Source: Roseococcus sp. SDR (GTDB lineage Bacteria > Pseudomonadota > Alphaproteobacteria > Acetobacterales > Acetobacteraceae). Taken from it: a stretch of DNA of 64,000 nucleotides. A program made the position numbers and the translations under genes. The DNA is taken from positions 1 through 64,000 of the forward strand of contig NZ_JAHRCU010000015.1 in NCBI RefSeq assembly GCF_019083995.1, in the 5' to 3' direction. Shown here one piece after another: positions 15,308-23,451 of the stretch. The notes under the pieces are model-generated. The model was not told the DNA's origin. It did not search any database and was given only the letters and a program-made list of their open reading frames with translations. Every line of letters begins with the position of its first letter. The stretch's first letter is position 1.

Positions 15308-16704
15308 CAAACAAGAACACCGCACCGCTCAGCGCCACCCGGATGGCCGAAGCGCTGGAGCGTCGCACCACCACGCCCGCCGCGCTGCTGGAGGATGCCC
15401 TGGCCCGTGTCGCGCGCGCGGATGCCGCGCTCGGCGCCTTCGTGCACCTGGATCCGGAGGGCGCGGCCAAAGCCGCCGCCGAAGCCGGCGCACGGCAAGC
15501 GGCGGGCACGCGCCTCAGCCCGCTCGATGGCGTGCCCGTCGCGGTGAAGGACAATCTCTGGGTGGCCGGCATGCCGGCGCATTGGGGCAGCCGCCTCTGG
15601 TCCGACTTCACGCCGCCCTGCGACGACATCGTGGTCGAGCGCCTGCGCGCGGCGGGCGCCGTCATCATCGGCAAGACCAACACGCCGGAATTCGCGCTTT
15701 CCGGCCGCACCGACAGCCCGCTGCACGGCAAGTCCCGCAACCCCTGGGATGTGACGCTGACACCCGGTGGTTCCAGCGGTGGCTCGGTCGCCGCCGTGGC
15801 CGCCGGCATGGTGCCCTTCTCCATCGTCACCGATGCGGGCGGCTCGACGCGCATCCCCGCCAGCTACACCGGGCTCTACGGGCTGCGCCCCTCCAATGGC
15901 CGCCTCGCACGGCGGCATGGCTTCCCACCCATGGGGATCGACTTCCAGGCGGTCGGCATCGTCGCGCGCGAGCTGGCCGATCTCGAACTCGCCTATGGCC
16001 TGCTCGCGGGCCCGGATGAGCGCGACCCCGCCTCGCTGCGCTTCCCGCCGCCGCGCGCGGGGGGCAAGCCGCGCATCGGCTGGTTCGCGCGTTACGAGGG
16101 CGAGCTGGTGCACCCCGAGGTCGAGGCCGCCGTCACCGAATGCGCGGCGTTGCTGGAAGCCGCGGGCTACGAGGTCACACCCTGCCCGCCGCCCTATGAC
16201 GTGGCGCTGGTGCGCCGCGTCTGGGGCGCCATCAGCTCCGCGGGCGCAGCGCGTGCCGCCGAGATGCACGCGGAGCGCTGGCGCAAGGAAGCGAGCGCCG
16301 CCATCGCGGCCGCCGCCGAACGCGGCCTCGCCATGAGTGCCGTGGATTATGTCCGCGCGCTGGATGGCCTCGCCGCCATCCGCGCCCAGGTCTCGGAGAA
16401 TTGGGGCGAGGTGGATGTGTATCTCTGCCCCAGCGCCGCCTCCCCCGCCTGGGCGATCGACGATGAATTCCCGGCCGAGATCGGCGGCAAGCCCGGCCAT
16501 GCGGCGGCCCAGAACACCTTCGCCACCTGGGTCAATGCGGTGGGCCATCCGGGGTTGAGCATCCCCGGCCGCCCGCATGCGGATGGCCGTCCGCTCGGCG
16601 TGCAGCTGGTGGGCCGCTTCGGCGGCGAGGCGGATCTCTTCACCCTGGCACGGGACATCGCGGCCCGTGCCGCCTGGACGCGCCCGCCCTTCCCCGCCTG
16701 GTAG
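15304..16704 (+). CDS. Amidase signature (AS) family hydrolase
   Basis: A 466-residue amide hydrolase. Lys82 (VAVKDN), the cis-Ser of GGSSGG around residues 156-160, and Ser181 in GGSTRIPAS make the Ser-Ser-Lys triad. The usual GGSIRxPA is here GGSTRIPASYTG. AS-family enzymes cleave amides in many settings, including GatA, indoleacetamide hydrolase and catabolic amidases; lack of gatB/gatC neighbours argues against GatA. It is coupled to the IclR gene. The convergent modE gene starts three bases after its stop. Confidence 0.85.
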   Translation: MTNKNTAPLSATRMAEALERRTTTPAALLEDALARVARADAALGAFVHLDPEGAAKAAAEAGARQAAGTRLSPLDGVPVAVKDNLWVAGMPAHWGSRLWSDFTPPCDDIVVERLRAAGAVIIGKTNTPEFALSGRTDSPLHGKSRNPWDVTLTPGGSSGGSVAAVAAGMVPFSIVTDAGGSTRIPASYTGLYGLRPSNGRLARRHGFPPMGIDFQAVGIVARELADLELAYGLLAGPDERDPASLRFPPPRAGGKPRIGWFARYEGELVHPEVEAAVTECAALLEAAGYEVTPCPPPYDVALVRRVWGAISSAGAARAAEMHAERWRKEASAAIAAAAERGLAMSAVDYVRALDGLAAIRAQVSENWGEVDVYLCPSAASPAWAIDDEFPAEIGGKPGHAAAQNTFATWVNAVGHPGLSIPGRPHADGRPLGVQLVGRFGGEADLFTLARDIAARAAWTRPPFPAW

Positions 16705-16707
16705 CCG

Positions 16708-17058
16708 CTACGGCGCCATCCGCCGCATGAGCGCGGCGAGACGCGGCCCGGCGGCCCGCTGCGCCGCGCGCTCGATGGCGCGATAATCCGCCACCAGCTT
16801 CCGGCCGGCCTCGGTCAGCGTGGCACCGCCGCCGCGCGCGCCGCCCGGGCTCGCCGCCACCACCGGCGCGCCCAGCTGCTTGTTCAGCGCGTCCACCAGG
16901 TCCCAGGCGCGCTTGTAGCTCATGCCCAGCGCGCGCCCCGCGCCCGAGATCGAGCCCTCGCGCTCGATCGCTTCCAGCAGGTTGATCTTGCCGGGTCCGA
17001 TGCGTCCGCCCGGCAGGTCGATGCGCAGGCTCAGCAGCCCGGTGGGCGCTTGGCTCAT
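16708..17058 (-). CDS. modE: Single-domain ModE-type regulator
   Basis: A 116-residue protein carrying only the ModE winged-helix DNA-binding domain. INLLEAIEREGSISGAGRALGMSYKRAWDLVDALN is the family signature, followed by a Gly-rich wing and TEAGRKLVADYRAIE. The molybdate-binding TOBE/MOP domains of E. coli ModE are missing. It is the last gene of modABC-modE and overlaps modC by four bases. It may bind the box at 19660-19683; molybdate sensing would then need another protein or the TOBE domain of ModC. Confidence 0.82.
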   Translation of the reverse strand: MSQAPTGLLSLRIDLPGGRIGPGKINLLEAIEREGSISGAGRALGMSYKRAWDLVDALNKQLGAPVVAASPGGARGGGATLTEAGRKLVADYRAIERAAQRAAGPRLAALMRRMAP

Positions 17059-18167
17059 GCGTCGCCCTCCGGCCGCGGCAGCGCCGCCAGGCGATGGTCG
17101 AAGGTCACGGCCTTCAGCAGCGCCCAGACCGGCAGGCCGGGCCGCAACGCCAGCCGCTCCACGCTGCCCTGCGTGATGCGCGCCAGCAGCAGGGTGGGCC
17201 CGACCGCGAGGCGCACGAAGGCCTCGGCCGGATCGCCGCCCGGCGTGATGTCAGCCACCGTCGCCGGCAGGATGTTCTGGGTGGAAAGGCCGCGTGGCTC
17301 CTCCGTCGCGATGGCGATGTCGCGCGCGCGGAGCCGGATGCGCAGCCGCGTGCCCTCCGGCCCCGGGCGCGCCGTGGTCAGCAATTCCCCGCCCGCGAAG
17401 CCCAGCGCCGTCAGCCCGCCCACCGCGCGCCGCACGGTGCAGGCCAGGAGCACGCCCGCATCGCGCCGCCCGGCGAGCAGCGGCAGGTCCGTGCGCATGG
17501 ACAGCGCCTCGGCCGGGCCGGCGGCGACGACGCGCCCGGCCTCCAGCAGCACGAGGTGATCCGCCAGCGCATCCACCTCCTCCAGCGCGTGGGTGACGTA
17601 GAGGATGGGCAACCCGGCCACATCGCGCAGCCGCGCAAGGAAGGGGAGCACCTCCGCCCGGCGCGCCGCATCCAGCGCAGCGAGCGGCTCGTCCATCAGC
17701 AGCAGCCGGGGGCGGGACAGCAAAGCGCGCCCGAGCGCCACGCGCTGCCGCTCGCCGCCCGAAAGCCCGGCCGGGCGCCGCGCCAGGAGGTGCCCGATGC
17801 CAAGCAGCGCCACCACTTCCTCGAAGCCGGGGCCCGCGGCATCGGCCGGCGCGCGCTTCAGGCCGTAGCGCAGATTGGTCTCCACGCTGAGATGCGGAAA
17901 CAGCCGCGCCTCCTGGAACACCACGCCACAGCGCCGGTGTTCAGGCGCCACGCAGATGCGCCGCGCGGTGTCGAGCAGGACGGCCTCGCCGACGGCGACC
18001 CGGCCCGCATCCGGCCGCAGCAGCCCCGCCACGGCCGAGAGGATCGTGCTCTTGCCGCAACCCGAGGGGCCGAACAGCATCGTCACCCCGGCCGGCGGCG
18101 CGTCAAACGCGACGTCGAGCGCGAAGCCCGCCCGGCCGAAGCGATGCCGCAGCGCGACGCCGATCAC
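17055..18167 (-). CDS. modC: Molybdate ABC transporter ATP-binding protein ModC
   Basis: A 370-residue ATPase energising molybdate import. Walker A GPSGCGKST is at 33-41, the LSGGERQRVALGRAL signature follows near 134, then Walker B LLLMDEPLAALD and the switch His in YVTHALEEV. The last third is a TOBE domain, typical of ModC and able to bind oxyanions. It overlaps modB and modE by four bases each. Confidence 0.92.
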   Translation of the reverse strand: MIGVALRHRFGRAGFALDVAFDAPPAGVTMLFGPSGCGKSTILSAVAGLLRPDAGRVAVGEAVLLDTARRICVAPEHRRCGVVFQEARLFPHLSVETNLRYGLKRAPADAAGPGFEEVVALLGIGHLLARRPAGLSGGERQRVALGRALLSRPRLLLMDEPLAALDAARRAEVLPFLARLRDVAGLPILYVTHALEEVDALADHLVLLEAGRVVAAGPAEALSMRTDLPLLAGRRDAGVLLACTVRRAVGGLTALGFAGGELLTTARPGPEGTRLRIRLRARDIAIATEEPRGLSTQNILPATVADITPGGDPAEAFVRLAVGPTLLLARITQGSVERLALRPGLPVWALLKAVTFDHRLAALPRPEGDA

Positions 18168-18865
18168 GCGGCGCGCCCCAGCAGCCGCCCCATGCGCCGC
18201 GCGATCAGCTCCGCCAGCAGCAGGCCGCAGACGGCCAGCGTGAAGGAGACGAAGGCAAGCCGCGCCGCCACCGCCTCGCCGCCCGGCGTCTGCGTCGCGG
18301 CATAGATGGCAAGCGGCAGCGTCTGCGTCTCGCCCGGGATGTTGGAGGCGAAGGTGATGACGGCGCCGAATTCCCCCAGCCCCGCCGCGAAGGCGGTGAC
18401 CGCGCCGGCCAGGATGCCCGGCGACATCAGCGGCAGCGTGACGGTGAGGAAGCGGTCCACCGGCCCCGCGCCCAGCGTGCGCGCCGCCGCCTCCAGCCCC
18501 TCATCCACGCCCTCGAGCCCGAGGCGCACCGCGCGCACGATCAGCGGGAAGGACATGACGGCGGTGGCCAGCGCGGCACCCTCGGTGGTGAAGACGAGGC
18601 GGATGCCGAACCACTCGTGCAGCGGCGCGCCGATGGGGCCCCGGATGCCAAAGAGCATCAGCAACCCCCAGCCCACCACCACCGGCGGCACCACCAGCGG
18701 CAGGTGCACCAGCGCATCCAGCAGGATGCGCCCCGGGAAGCGCCCGCGCGCCAGCAGCCAGGCGACGCCGACCGCCGGCAGCAGCGAGACGGCGACGGAG
18801 CGCGTCGCCACCTCCAGGCTGAGGCGCACCGCCGTCCACTCCTCGGGGCTCAGCCAGACACTCAC
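18164..18865 (-). CDS. modB: Molybdate ABC transporter permease ModB
   Basis: A 233-residue permease with about five membrane segments and the coupling motif EAARTLGAGPVDRFLTVTLPL that docks on ModC. The start is GTG at 18865, forming a GTGA overlap with the modA stop; this gives V-S-V-W-L-S-P-E-E-W, the normal ModB beginning. Its place between modA and modC fixes the identity. Confidence 0.92.
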   Translation of the reverse strand: MSVWLSPEEWTAVRLSLEVATRSVAVSLLPAVGVAWLLARGRFPGRILLDALVHLPLVVPPVVVGWGLLMLFGIRGPIGAPLHEWFGIRLVFTTEGAALATAVMSFPLIVRAVRLGLEGVDEGLEAAARTLGAGPVDRFLTVTLPLMSPGILAGAVTAFAAGLGEFGAVITFASNIPGETQTLPLAIYAATQTPGGEAVAARLAFVSFTLAVCGLLLAELIARRMGRLLGRAA

Positions 18866-19641
18866 CGCGGCAGCGTGAAGCCGAAGCGCTGCCAGACAGG
18901 CGCCGCCTCCGCCCCGGTGAGGAAGGCGAGCAGCGCGCGCGCCTGCGCATTCCCCTCGGCGCGGCGCGTCAGCGCGAAGGGATAGGTGATGGGCGCATGG
19001 CTTTCGGCCGGAAAGGTCCCGATGACGCGCACGCCCGGGCTCGCCGCCGCATCCGTCGCATAGACGATGCCGAGCGGCGCCTCGCCCCGCTCCACCAGCA
19101 GCAGCGCGGCGCGCACATTCTCGGCGCGCGCCAGGCGCGGCGAGAGCGCCGGCCATTGCCCCATCCAGGTGAGCGCGGCCTGGGCATAGCGGCCCACCGG
19201 GACATGCGCCGGGTCGCCCGTGGCGATGCGCCCCTGCGGGCCGAGCAGCGCGGCGAGGTCCGTTCCGCGCGTGAGCGTGACTGGCCGCGCCGCCTGCGCG
19301 GGCGCGATCAGCACCAGCGCATTCCCGACGGGCGAGCTGCGCGTCGCATTCACGAGCAGGTTGCGGTCCTGCAGGTAGTTCGCCCAGGCCTCGTCGGCCG
19401 ACATGAAGAGATCCGCCGGCGCGCCCTGCTCGATCTGCCGCGCCAGCGCGGAGGAGGCGGCGAAGGAGAAGCGCGGCGCGGGGTTGCCGCGCGCGGCCCA
19501 TTGGGCGCCGAGGTCACGCAGCGCATCCGTCAGGCTGGCGGCCGCGAAGACCGTCACCGCCTCCTGCGCGCGGGCCGCACCCGTCGCGCCCAACGACAGC
19601 GCGAGCGCGGCGAAGACGGACAGGAAGGCGCTGCGGCGCAT
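18862..19641 (-). CDS. modA: Molybdate-binding periplasmic protein ModA
   Basis: A 259-residue periplasmic receptor with a signal peptide ending at ARAQ. VTVFAAASLTDALRDL and the SSALARQIEQGAPADLFMSAD block are the molybdate-pocket signatures. The ATG at 19641 starts the peptide; upstream lies a ModE-like palindrome. It heads the modA-modB-modC-modE operon, which supplies molybdenum for enzymes such as xanthine-oxidase-type hydroxylases or formate dehydrogenases elsewhere in the genome. Confidence 0.92.
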   Translation of the reverse strand: MRRSAFLSVFAALALSLGATGAARAQEAVTVFAAASLTDALRDLGAQWAARGNPAPRFSFAASSALARQIEQGAPADLFMSADEAWANYLQDRNLLVNATRSSPVGNALVLIAPAQAARPVTLTRGTDLAALLGPQGRIATGDPAHVPVGRYAQAALTWMGQWPALSPRLARAENVRAALLLVERGEAPLGIVYATDAAASPGVRVIGTFPAESHAPITYPFALTRRAEGNAQARALLAFLTGAEAAPVWQRFGFTLPR

Positions 19642-19659
19642 GCCGGATCTCCTCGGGCG

Positions 19660-19683
19660 CGTTGTATGCCGCCAAACATAGCG
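19660..19683. promoter_or_regulatory. ModE-box-like operator upstream of modA
   Basis: CGTTGTAT and ACATAGCG face each other across eight bases. Both halves fit CGyTrTrT, the half-site of enterobacterial ModE boxes, and the spacing also fits. It lies 19 bp before the modA start codon, where binding would block transcription or early elongation, in keeping with repression when molybdate is plentiful. Confidence 0.55.
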
Positions 19684-19800
19684 CCGGCCGCGGGTCCCGT
19701 CCATCGCGACAGCCGGCGCTGTAACCACGCCGCGCACAGCGGAGAAGAGAGGACGAGGCGGAAGGCGCCCCGCCCCCCGCGAGCCCGCAAAGGAATTCCC

Positions 19801-20589
19801 ATGCCCCCTGCCAGCCTCAACGGCCAGGTCGCCATCGTCACCGGCGGCGCCGGCGGCATCGGCCTCGGCATCGCGCGGCGCCTCGCGCAGGCTGGCGCGG
19901 TGGCGGTGCTGGCCGATCTCTCGCCGGCCGCCGCCGAGGCCTCCGCCCTTGCCCTGAGGGCCGAAGGGCTGCAGGCCGAGGCGGTGGCGATGGACGTCTC
20001 GGACGAGGCGATGGTGGAGGCGGCCGTGGCCGAGGTCGTCCGGCGCTTCGGCCGCCTGGACATCCTGGTGAGCAATGCCGGCATCCAGATCGTCCACCCG
20101 ATCGAGGATTATCCCTTCGCCGAATGGAAGCGGATGCTCGCGATCCACCTGGACGGCGCCTTCCTCACGACGCGCGCCAGCCTGCGTCAGATGTATCGCC
20201 AGGGCAGCGGCAGCATCATCTACATCGGCTCGGTGCATTCGAAGGAGGCCTCGCTGCTGAAATCGGCCTATGTCACCGCGAAGCACGGGCTGATCGGGCT
20301 CGCCAAGGTGGTGGCGAAGGAGGGCGCGGCGCATGGCGTGCGCGCGAACGTCGTCTGCCCCGGCTTCGTGCGCACGCCGCTGGTCGAGAAGCAGATCCCG
20401 GAGCAGGCGCGCGCGCTCGGCATCTCCGAGGAGGAGGTCATCCGCAACGTCATGCTGCGCGAGACGGTGGATGGCCGGTTCACCACGGTGGAGGATGTGG
20501 CGGAGGCGGTCCATGTCTTCGCCGCCGCACCCTCCAACGCGCTCACCGGCCAGTCGCTGATCGTCAGCCATGGCTGGTGCATGGAGTAG
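19801..20589 (+). CDS. 3-hydroxybutyrate dehydrogenase-like SDR
   Basis: A 262-residue NAD-dependent short-chain dehydrogenase. TGGAGGIGLGIA is the cofactor motif, NAG and the Ser of IGSVHS precede the catalytic YVTAK. The stretch CPGFVRTPLVEKQIPEQA closely follows the BdhA pattern (TPLVxKQI), so oxidation of (R)-3-hydroxybutyrate to acetoacetate is the best reading. Acetoacetate decarboxylase and patatin genes 4-6 kb downstream support this. It is divergent from modA and followed after four bases by a tiny membrane-protein gene. Confidence 0.8.
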   Translation: MPPASLNGQVAIVTGGAGGIGLGIARRLAQAGAVAVLADLSPAAAEASALALRAEGLQAEAVAMDVSDEAMVEAAVAEVVRRFGRLDILVSNAGIQIVHPIEDYPFAEWKRMLAIHLDGAFLTTRASLRQMYRQGSGSIIYIGSVHSKEASLLKSAYVTAKHGLIGLAKVVAKEGAAHGVRANVVCPGFVRTPLVEKQIPEQARALGISEEEVIRNVMLRETVDGRFTTVEDVAEAVHVFAAAPSNALTGQSLIVSHGWCME

Positions 20590-20593
20590 CGCG

Positions 20594-20734
20594 ATGCGCC
20601 TCCGGCATCGGCGGGTGCATCTCCTGGCCTGGCGCGCGCTGCTGGTCCTGCTGCCGCTGATCCTCGGCGCCGCGCTGTGGCAGCGCGCCGCGGCCCCCGC
20701 GCGCGAGGTGCCGGTGCGGATCGCCCCGCCATGA
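20594..20734 (+). CDS. Tiny single-span membrane protein
   Basis: A 46-codon frame encodes a basic N-terminus (MRLRHRRVH), one strongly hydrophobic segment (LLAWRALLVLLPLILGAAL) and a short Pro-rich tail. It fits between the dehydrogenase and the Rieske gene, overlapping the latter's start by ATGA, which supports translation. The function is unknown; it may be a small partner of the Rieske/ferric-reductase protein. Confidence 0.55.
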   Translation: MRLRHRRVHLLAWRALLVLLPLILGAALWQRAAAPAREVPVRIAPP

Positions 20735-21759
20735 GCCACCGCTTCGTCCCCGTCGGCTGGACGCGCAGCAAGATCCTGTATGACGCGGCGTTGCTGGGAG
20801 GTGTCGCGGCCTATCTCGTCGCCTATGTCCGGCTCGCACCGCTGCTGGGCGCCACGCCGCTCGACGACCAGAGCCTGCGCATGCGCGCCTTCGGCAGCGG
20901 CGCCTTCCTGCTGCTGACCCTGGCGCTCGCCATCGGCCCGCTGGCGCGGCTCGATCCGCGCTTCCTGCCGCTGCTCTACAACCGCCGCCACCTCGGCGTC
21001 GTCACCTGCCTGCTGGCGCTGGCGCATGCGGCCGAGGTGCTGGGCTGGCACTTCGCCTTCAGCCCGACGCCCGGCGCCGTCGCGCTGCTGACCACGGAGC
21101 CGGGCGCGCTTCCCTTCATCGCCTTCGGCCTGCTGGCGCTTTGCGTCCTCATCCTGCTGGCGGCGACGAGCCATGATTTCTGGCTGGCCTTCCTGGGCCC
21201 CGGCCTGTGGAAGGGCCTGCACCAGCTGATCTATCTCGCCTATGCGGCGGTGGTCGCTCACCTCGCCTTTGGCCGGCTGCAGGATCCGGGGGCGCTGCCT
21301 CTGGCCCTGTTGCTCGGGCTCGCGGTGTGCGCGCTGCTCGCGCTGCACCTGATCGCCGCCAGCCGCGAGGCGCGGGTGGATGCGGACATCGCGCCGCCCG
21401 CGCCCGTCGCGCCCTGGCTCATCGCCGGCCGCGCCGCGGCGATCCCCGAAGGTCGCGCCCTCGTGGTCCGCCCGCCCGGCGGCGAGAAGGTCGCGATCTT
21501 CCGGCATGAGGGGCGGCTCTCCGCGGTCAGTCATCTCTGCGCGCACCAGCACGGGCCGCTGGGCGAGGGCCAGGTGCTGGATGGCTGCATCACCTGCCCC
21601 TGGCATGGCTACCAGTACCGGCTGGAGGATGGGCGTTCGCCGCCACCCTTCACCGAGCGTATCGCGACCTACCGGCTGCGGCTGGTAGGCGGCTGGATCT
21701 GGCTCGATCCGCGCGCCAATCCGCCGGGCACGCATGTGCCCGCCCTGGTGCTGCCGTGA
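20731..21759 (+). CDS. Membrane ferric-reductase-like domain fused to a Rieske [2Fe-2S] domain
   Basis: A 342-residue protein. The first 220 residues hold about six membrane spans of the ferric reductase/MsrQ type, with candidate heme-ligand His in the LLALAHAAEVLGWH and KGLHQLIYLAYAAVVAH helices. The C-terminal domain has Cys270-x-His272 and Cys289-xx-His292, a complete Rieske cluster site. Electrons could pass between heme b and the cluster across the membrane. The start at 20731 overlaps the tiny gene before it. The electron donor, acceptor and pathway are unknown. Confidence 0.75.
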   Translation: MSHRFVPVGWTRSKILYDAALLGGVAAYLVAYVRLAPLLGATPLDDQSLRMRAFGSGAFLLLTLALAIGPLARLDPRFLPLLYNRRHLGVVTCLLALAHAAEVLGWHFAFSPTPGAVALLTTEPGALPFIAFGLLALCVLILLAATSHDFWLAFLGPGLWKGLHQLIYLAYAAVVAHLAFGRLQDPGALPLALLLGLAVCALLALHLIAASREARVDADIAPPAPVAPWLIAGRAAAIPEGRALVVRPPGGEKVAIFRHEGRLSAVSHLCAHQHGPLGEGQVLDGCITCPWHGYQYRLEDGRSPPPFTERIATYRLRLVGGWIWLDPRANPPGTHVPALVLP

Positions 21760-22493
21760 AGGAGATCTTCGTGGGCTGGGCGGCGCGCCCGCCGGCGCAT
21801 CTGCGCGCCTTCCTGCGCCGCCTGGCGCTGGGCCTGCCGCTCATGCTGCTCGGCCTCGGCCTCATCCTCGGCCTCGCCCCGCAGGACCCGGCGGGGCCGC
21901 GCTTCGCGACCGGCGGCGCCCCCCTGCCGAGCCTGCCCATGCCCGAGCCCGGCGTGACCGGCGTGCTCACCCTGCGCCCCTATCCGCTGCTGCATGTGGG
22001 CGAGGGCGGCGGGATGCGCACGCTGCTGCTGGCCGGCGACGGCAAGCAGCGCCCGCCGGGCGATCTCAGCGTTCTGGACGGGCAGCGCGTGACGGCCGAG
22101 GGCTTCCTCCTCTCGCGCGGGGACATCGCCATGCTCGTCCTCGGCGCACCGCCGCGGGCCCTGGGCGGCGCCACGCCGCCCGCCCGCGAGGCGCTCGGCC
22201 GCTGGCGCATCACCGGCGAGATCTGCGACGGGAAATGCGCGGCCGACGGCATGCGGCCGGGCATCGGCATCGCGCATCGCGCCTGCGCCGCGCTGTGCCT
22301 GGACGGGGGAATCCCGGCGGTCTTCGTCAGCCAGGCGCCGCTGCTCGGCCACGCCTATCTGCTGCTGGCGGGGCCCGATGGCGGGCCGATGGATGCCGCG
22401 CTCCGCCCCCTCATCGGTCGCCGCGTGACCCTCGAAGGCCGGGTGGAGCGGTTGGGGCGCCTCCTCATCTTCCACGCCGAGCCGCCCGGGTGA
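21756..22493 (+). CDS. Membrane-anchored protein with paired CxxxC motifs
   Basis: A 245-residue protein starting at GTG 21756 (GTGA overlap). It has one membrane anchor (residues 23-42) and a probably periplasmic domain. ICDGKC (Cys157, Cys161) and HRACAALC (Cys177, Cys181) give two CxxxC pairs around a PGIGIAHR segment, then GGIPAVFV. I do not recognise a named family. Its fixed place after the Rieske protein suggests it is part of the same redox unit, perhaps binding a metal or heme with the four Cys. This is inference. Confidence 0.6.
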   Translation: MKEIFVGWAARPPAHLRAFLRRLALGLPLMLLGLGLILGLAPQDPAGPRFATGGAPLPSLPMPEPGVTGVLTLRPYPLLHVGEGGGMRTLLLAGDGKQRPPGDLSVLDGQRVTAEGFLLSRGDIAMLVLGAPPRALGGATPPAREALGRWRITGEICDGKCAADGMRPGIGIAHRACAALCLDGGIPAVFVSQAPLLGHAYLLLAGPDGGPMDAALRPLIGRRVTLEGRVERLGRLLIFHAEPPG

Positions 22494-22639
22494 GGCGCCT
22501 CGCGCCCTTCGCGCTGGCGGCCGCGATCCTGGCCCTGCCGGATCTCGGGCCGCTGGCGCGCGGCCTGCTGCTCTTTCCTGCCCTCGGCCTGCTCGCCCGC
22601 TGGACCGAACACACCCCCGGAGACCCGCATGACCCATGA
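22490..22639 (+). CDS. Tiny two-span membrane protein
   Basis: A 49-residue frame starting at GTG (GTGA overlap with the previous stop). It has two hydrophobic stretches (APFALAAAILALPDLG and GLLLFPALGLLARW) and ends 11 bases inside the next gene. Tight coupling on both sides supports a real product. The function is unknown; it belongs to the Rieske module by position. Confidence 0.5.
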   Translation: MRRLAPFALAAAILALPDLGPLARGLLLFPALGLLARWTEHTPGDPHDP

Positions 22640-23342
22640 TCCCCGTCGCGTGATCCTCGTGACCGGCGCCGCCGGCAATCTCGGCCGCGCCACGCTCGCC
22701 TGCCTCGCTCAGGAGGGCGCGACGCTGGTGGCGGTGGACCGGATGGGCGATGCGGCAAGCCTCTTGCCGCCTGACCTTCCTGACGCCACGGCGCATCTCG
22801 CCCTCCCGGGGCTCGACCTGCTGGACGCCGCATCCTGCGAGGCGGGCATCGCCCGTGTCATGGCGCGATTCGGCCGGCTGGATGGCGTGGCGCATACGGT
22901 GGGCGGCTTCGCCATGCAGCCGCTGACCGAAGCCGGGCCGACGGAATGGGAGGCGATGTTCCGGCTGAACCTGCTCTCGACGCTGAACATCTTTCGCGCC
23001 GCCATCGCCGCGATGCGCCCGGCCGGCCGGGGCAGCCTGTGTGCGGTCGGCGCGCTCGCCGCCCTGAAGGCGCCGGCGGAGATGGGCGCCTATGCGGCGT
23101 CGAAGGGCGCGGTGCTGCGGCTGGTGGAGAGCTACGCGGAGGAGTTGCGCGGCACCGGCCTGCGCGTGAACGCCGTGCTGCCGGGCACCATGGACACGCC
23201 GCAGAACCGCGCCGCCATGCCGGGGGCGGAGCCAGGCGCCTGGGTGCGGCCGGAGGAGGTGGCGCGCCTCATCGCCTTCCTGCTGTCCGACGCGGCCGGA
23301 GCGCTGACCGGCGCCCTGGTTCCCGCCGCCGGACGGAATTGA
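22629..23342 (+). CDS. Short-chain dehydrogenase/reductase
   Basis: A 237-residue SDR with TGAAGNLGRA (cofactor loop), HTVGGF in place of the usual NNAG, and catalytic YAASK. The usual catalytic Ser before the Tyr is not obvious (AVGALAALKAP), so the active site may be atypical. C-terminal AGALTGALVPAAG is normal for the family. The substrate is unknown. It closes the Rieske-module gene string; a 109-bp gap follows. Confidence 0.72.
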   Translation: MTHDPRRVILVTGAAGNLGRATLACLAQEGATLVAVDRMGDAASLLPPDLPDATAHLALPGLDLLDAASCEAGIARVMARFGRLDGVAHTVGGFAMQPLTEAGPTEWEAMFRLNLLSTLNIFRAAIAAMRPAGRGSLCAVGALAALKAPAEMGAYAASKGAVLRLVESYAEELRGTGLRVNAVLPGTMDTPQNRAAMPGAEPGAWVRPEEVARLIAFLLSDAAGALTGALVPAAGRN

Positions 23343-23451
23343 GCGGGGGCCCAACTGATGCCCGGAATTCAACAAACGGCGCAGGGAGTTGCTATCGAAT
23401 GCGCGACCGTTTCAGCGAGCCTCGTCTCCAGGTTGCAGGAGACAAGGCTCA

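Noticed and set aside
15304-16704. Amidase as GatA of the tRNA amidotransferase
   Set aside because: No gatB or gatC is adjacent and the gene is coupled to an IclR regulator, which fits a catabolic amidase better.
18862-21735. A 957-codon minus-strand frame across modA and the opposite bdh/Rieske genes
   Set aside because: Only its end is modA with a clear signal peptide start at 19641. The rest is antisense to well-supported plus-strand genes.
23364-23400. ECF-type promoter upstream of the sigma factor gene
   Set aside because: GGAATT resembles a -35, but no -10 of the CGTT or GTC type lies at the right spacing.
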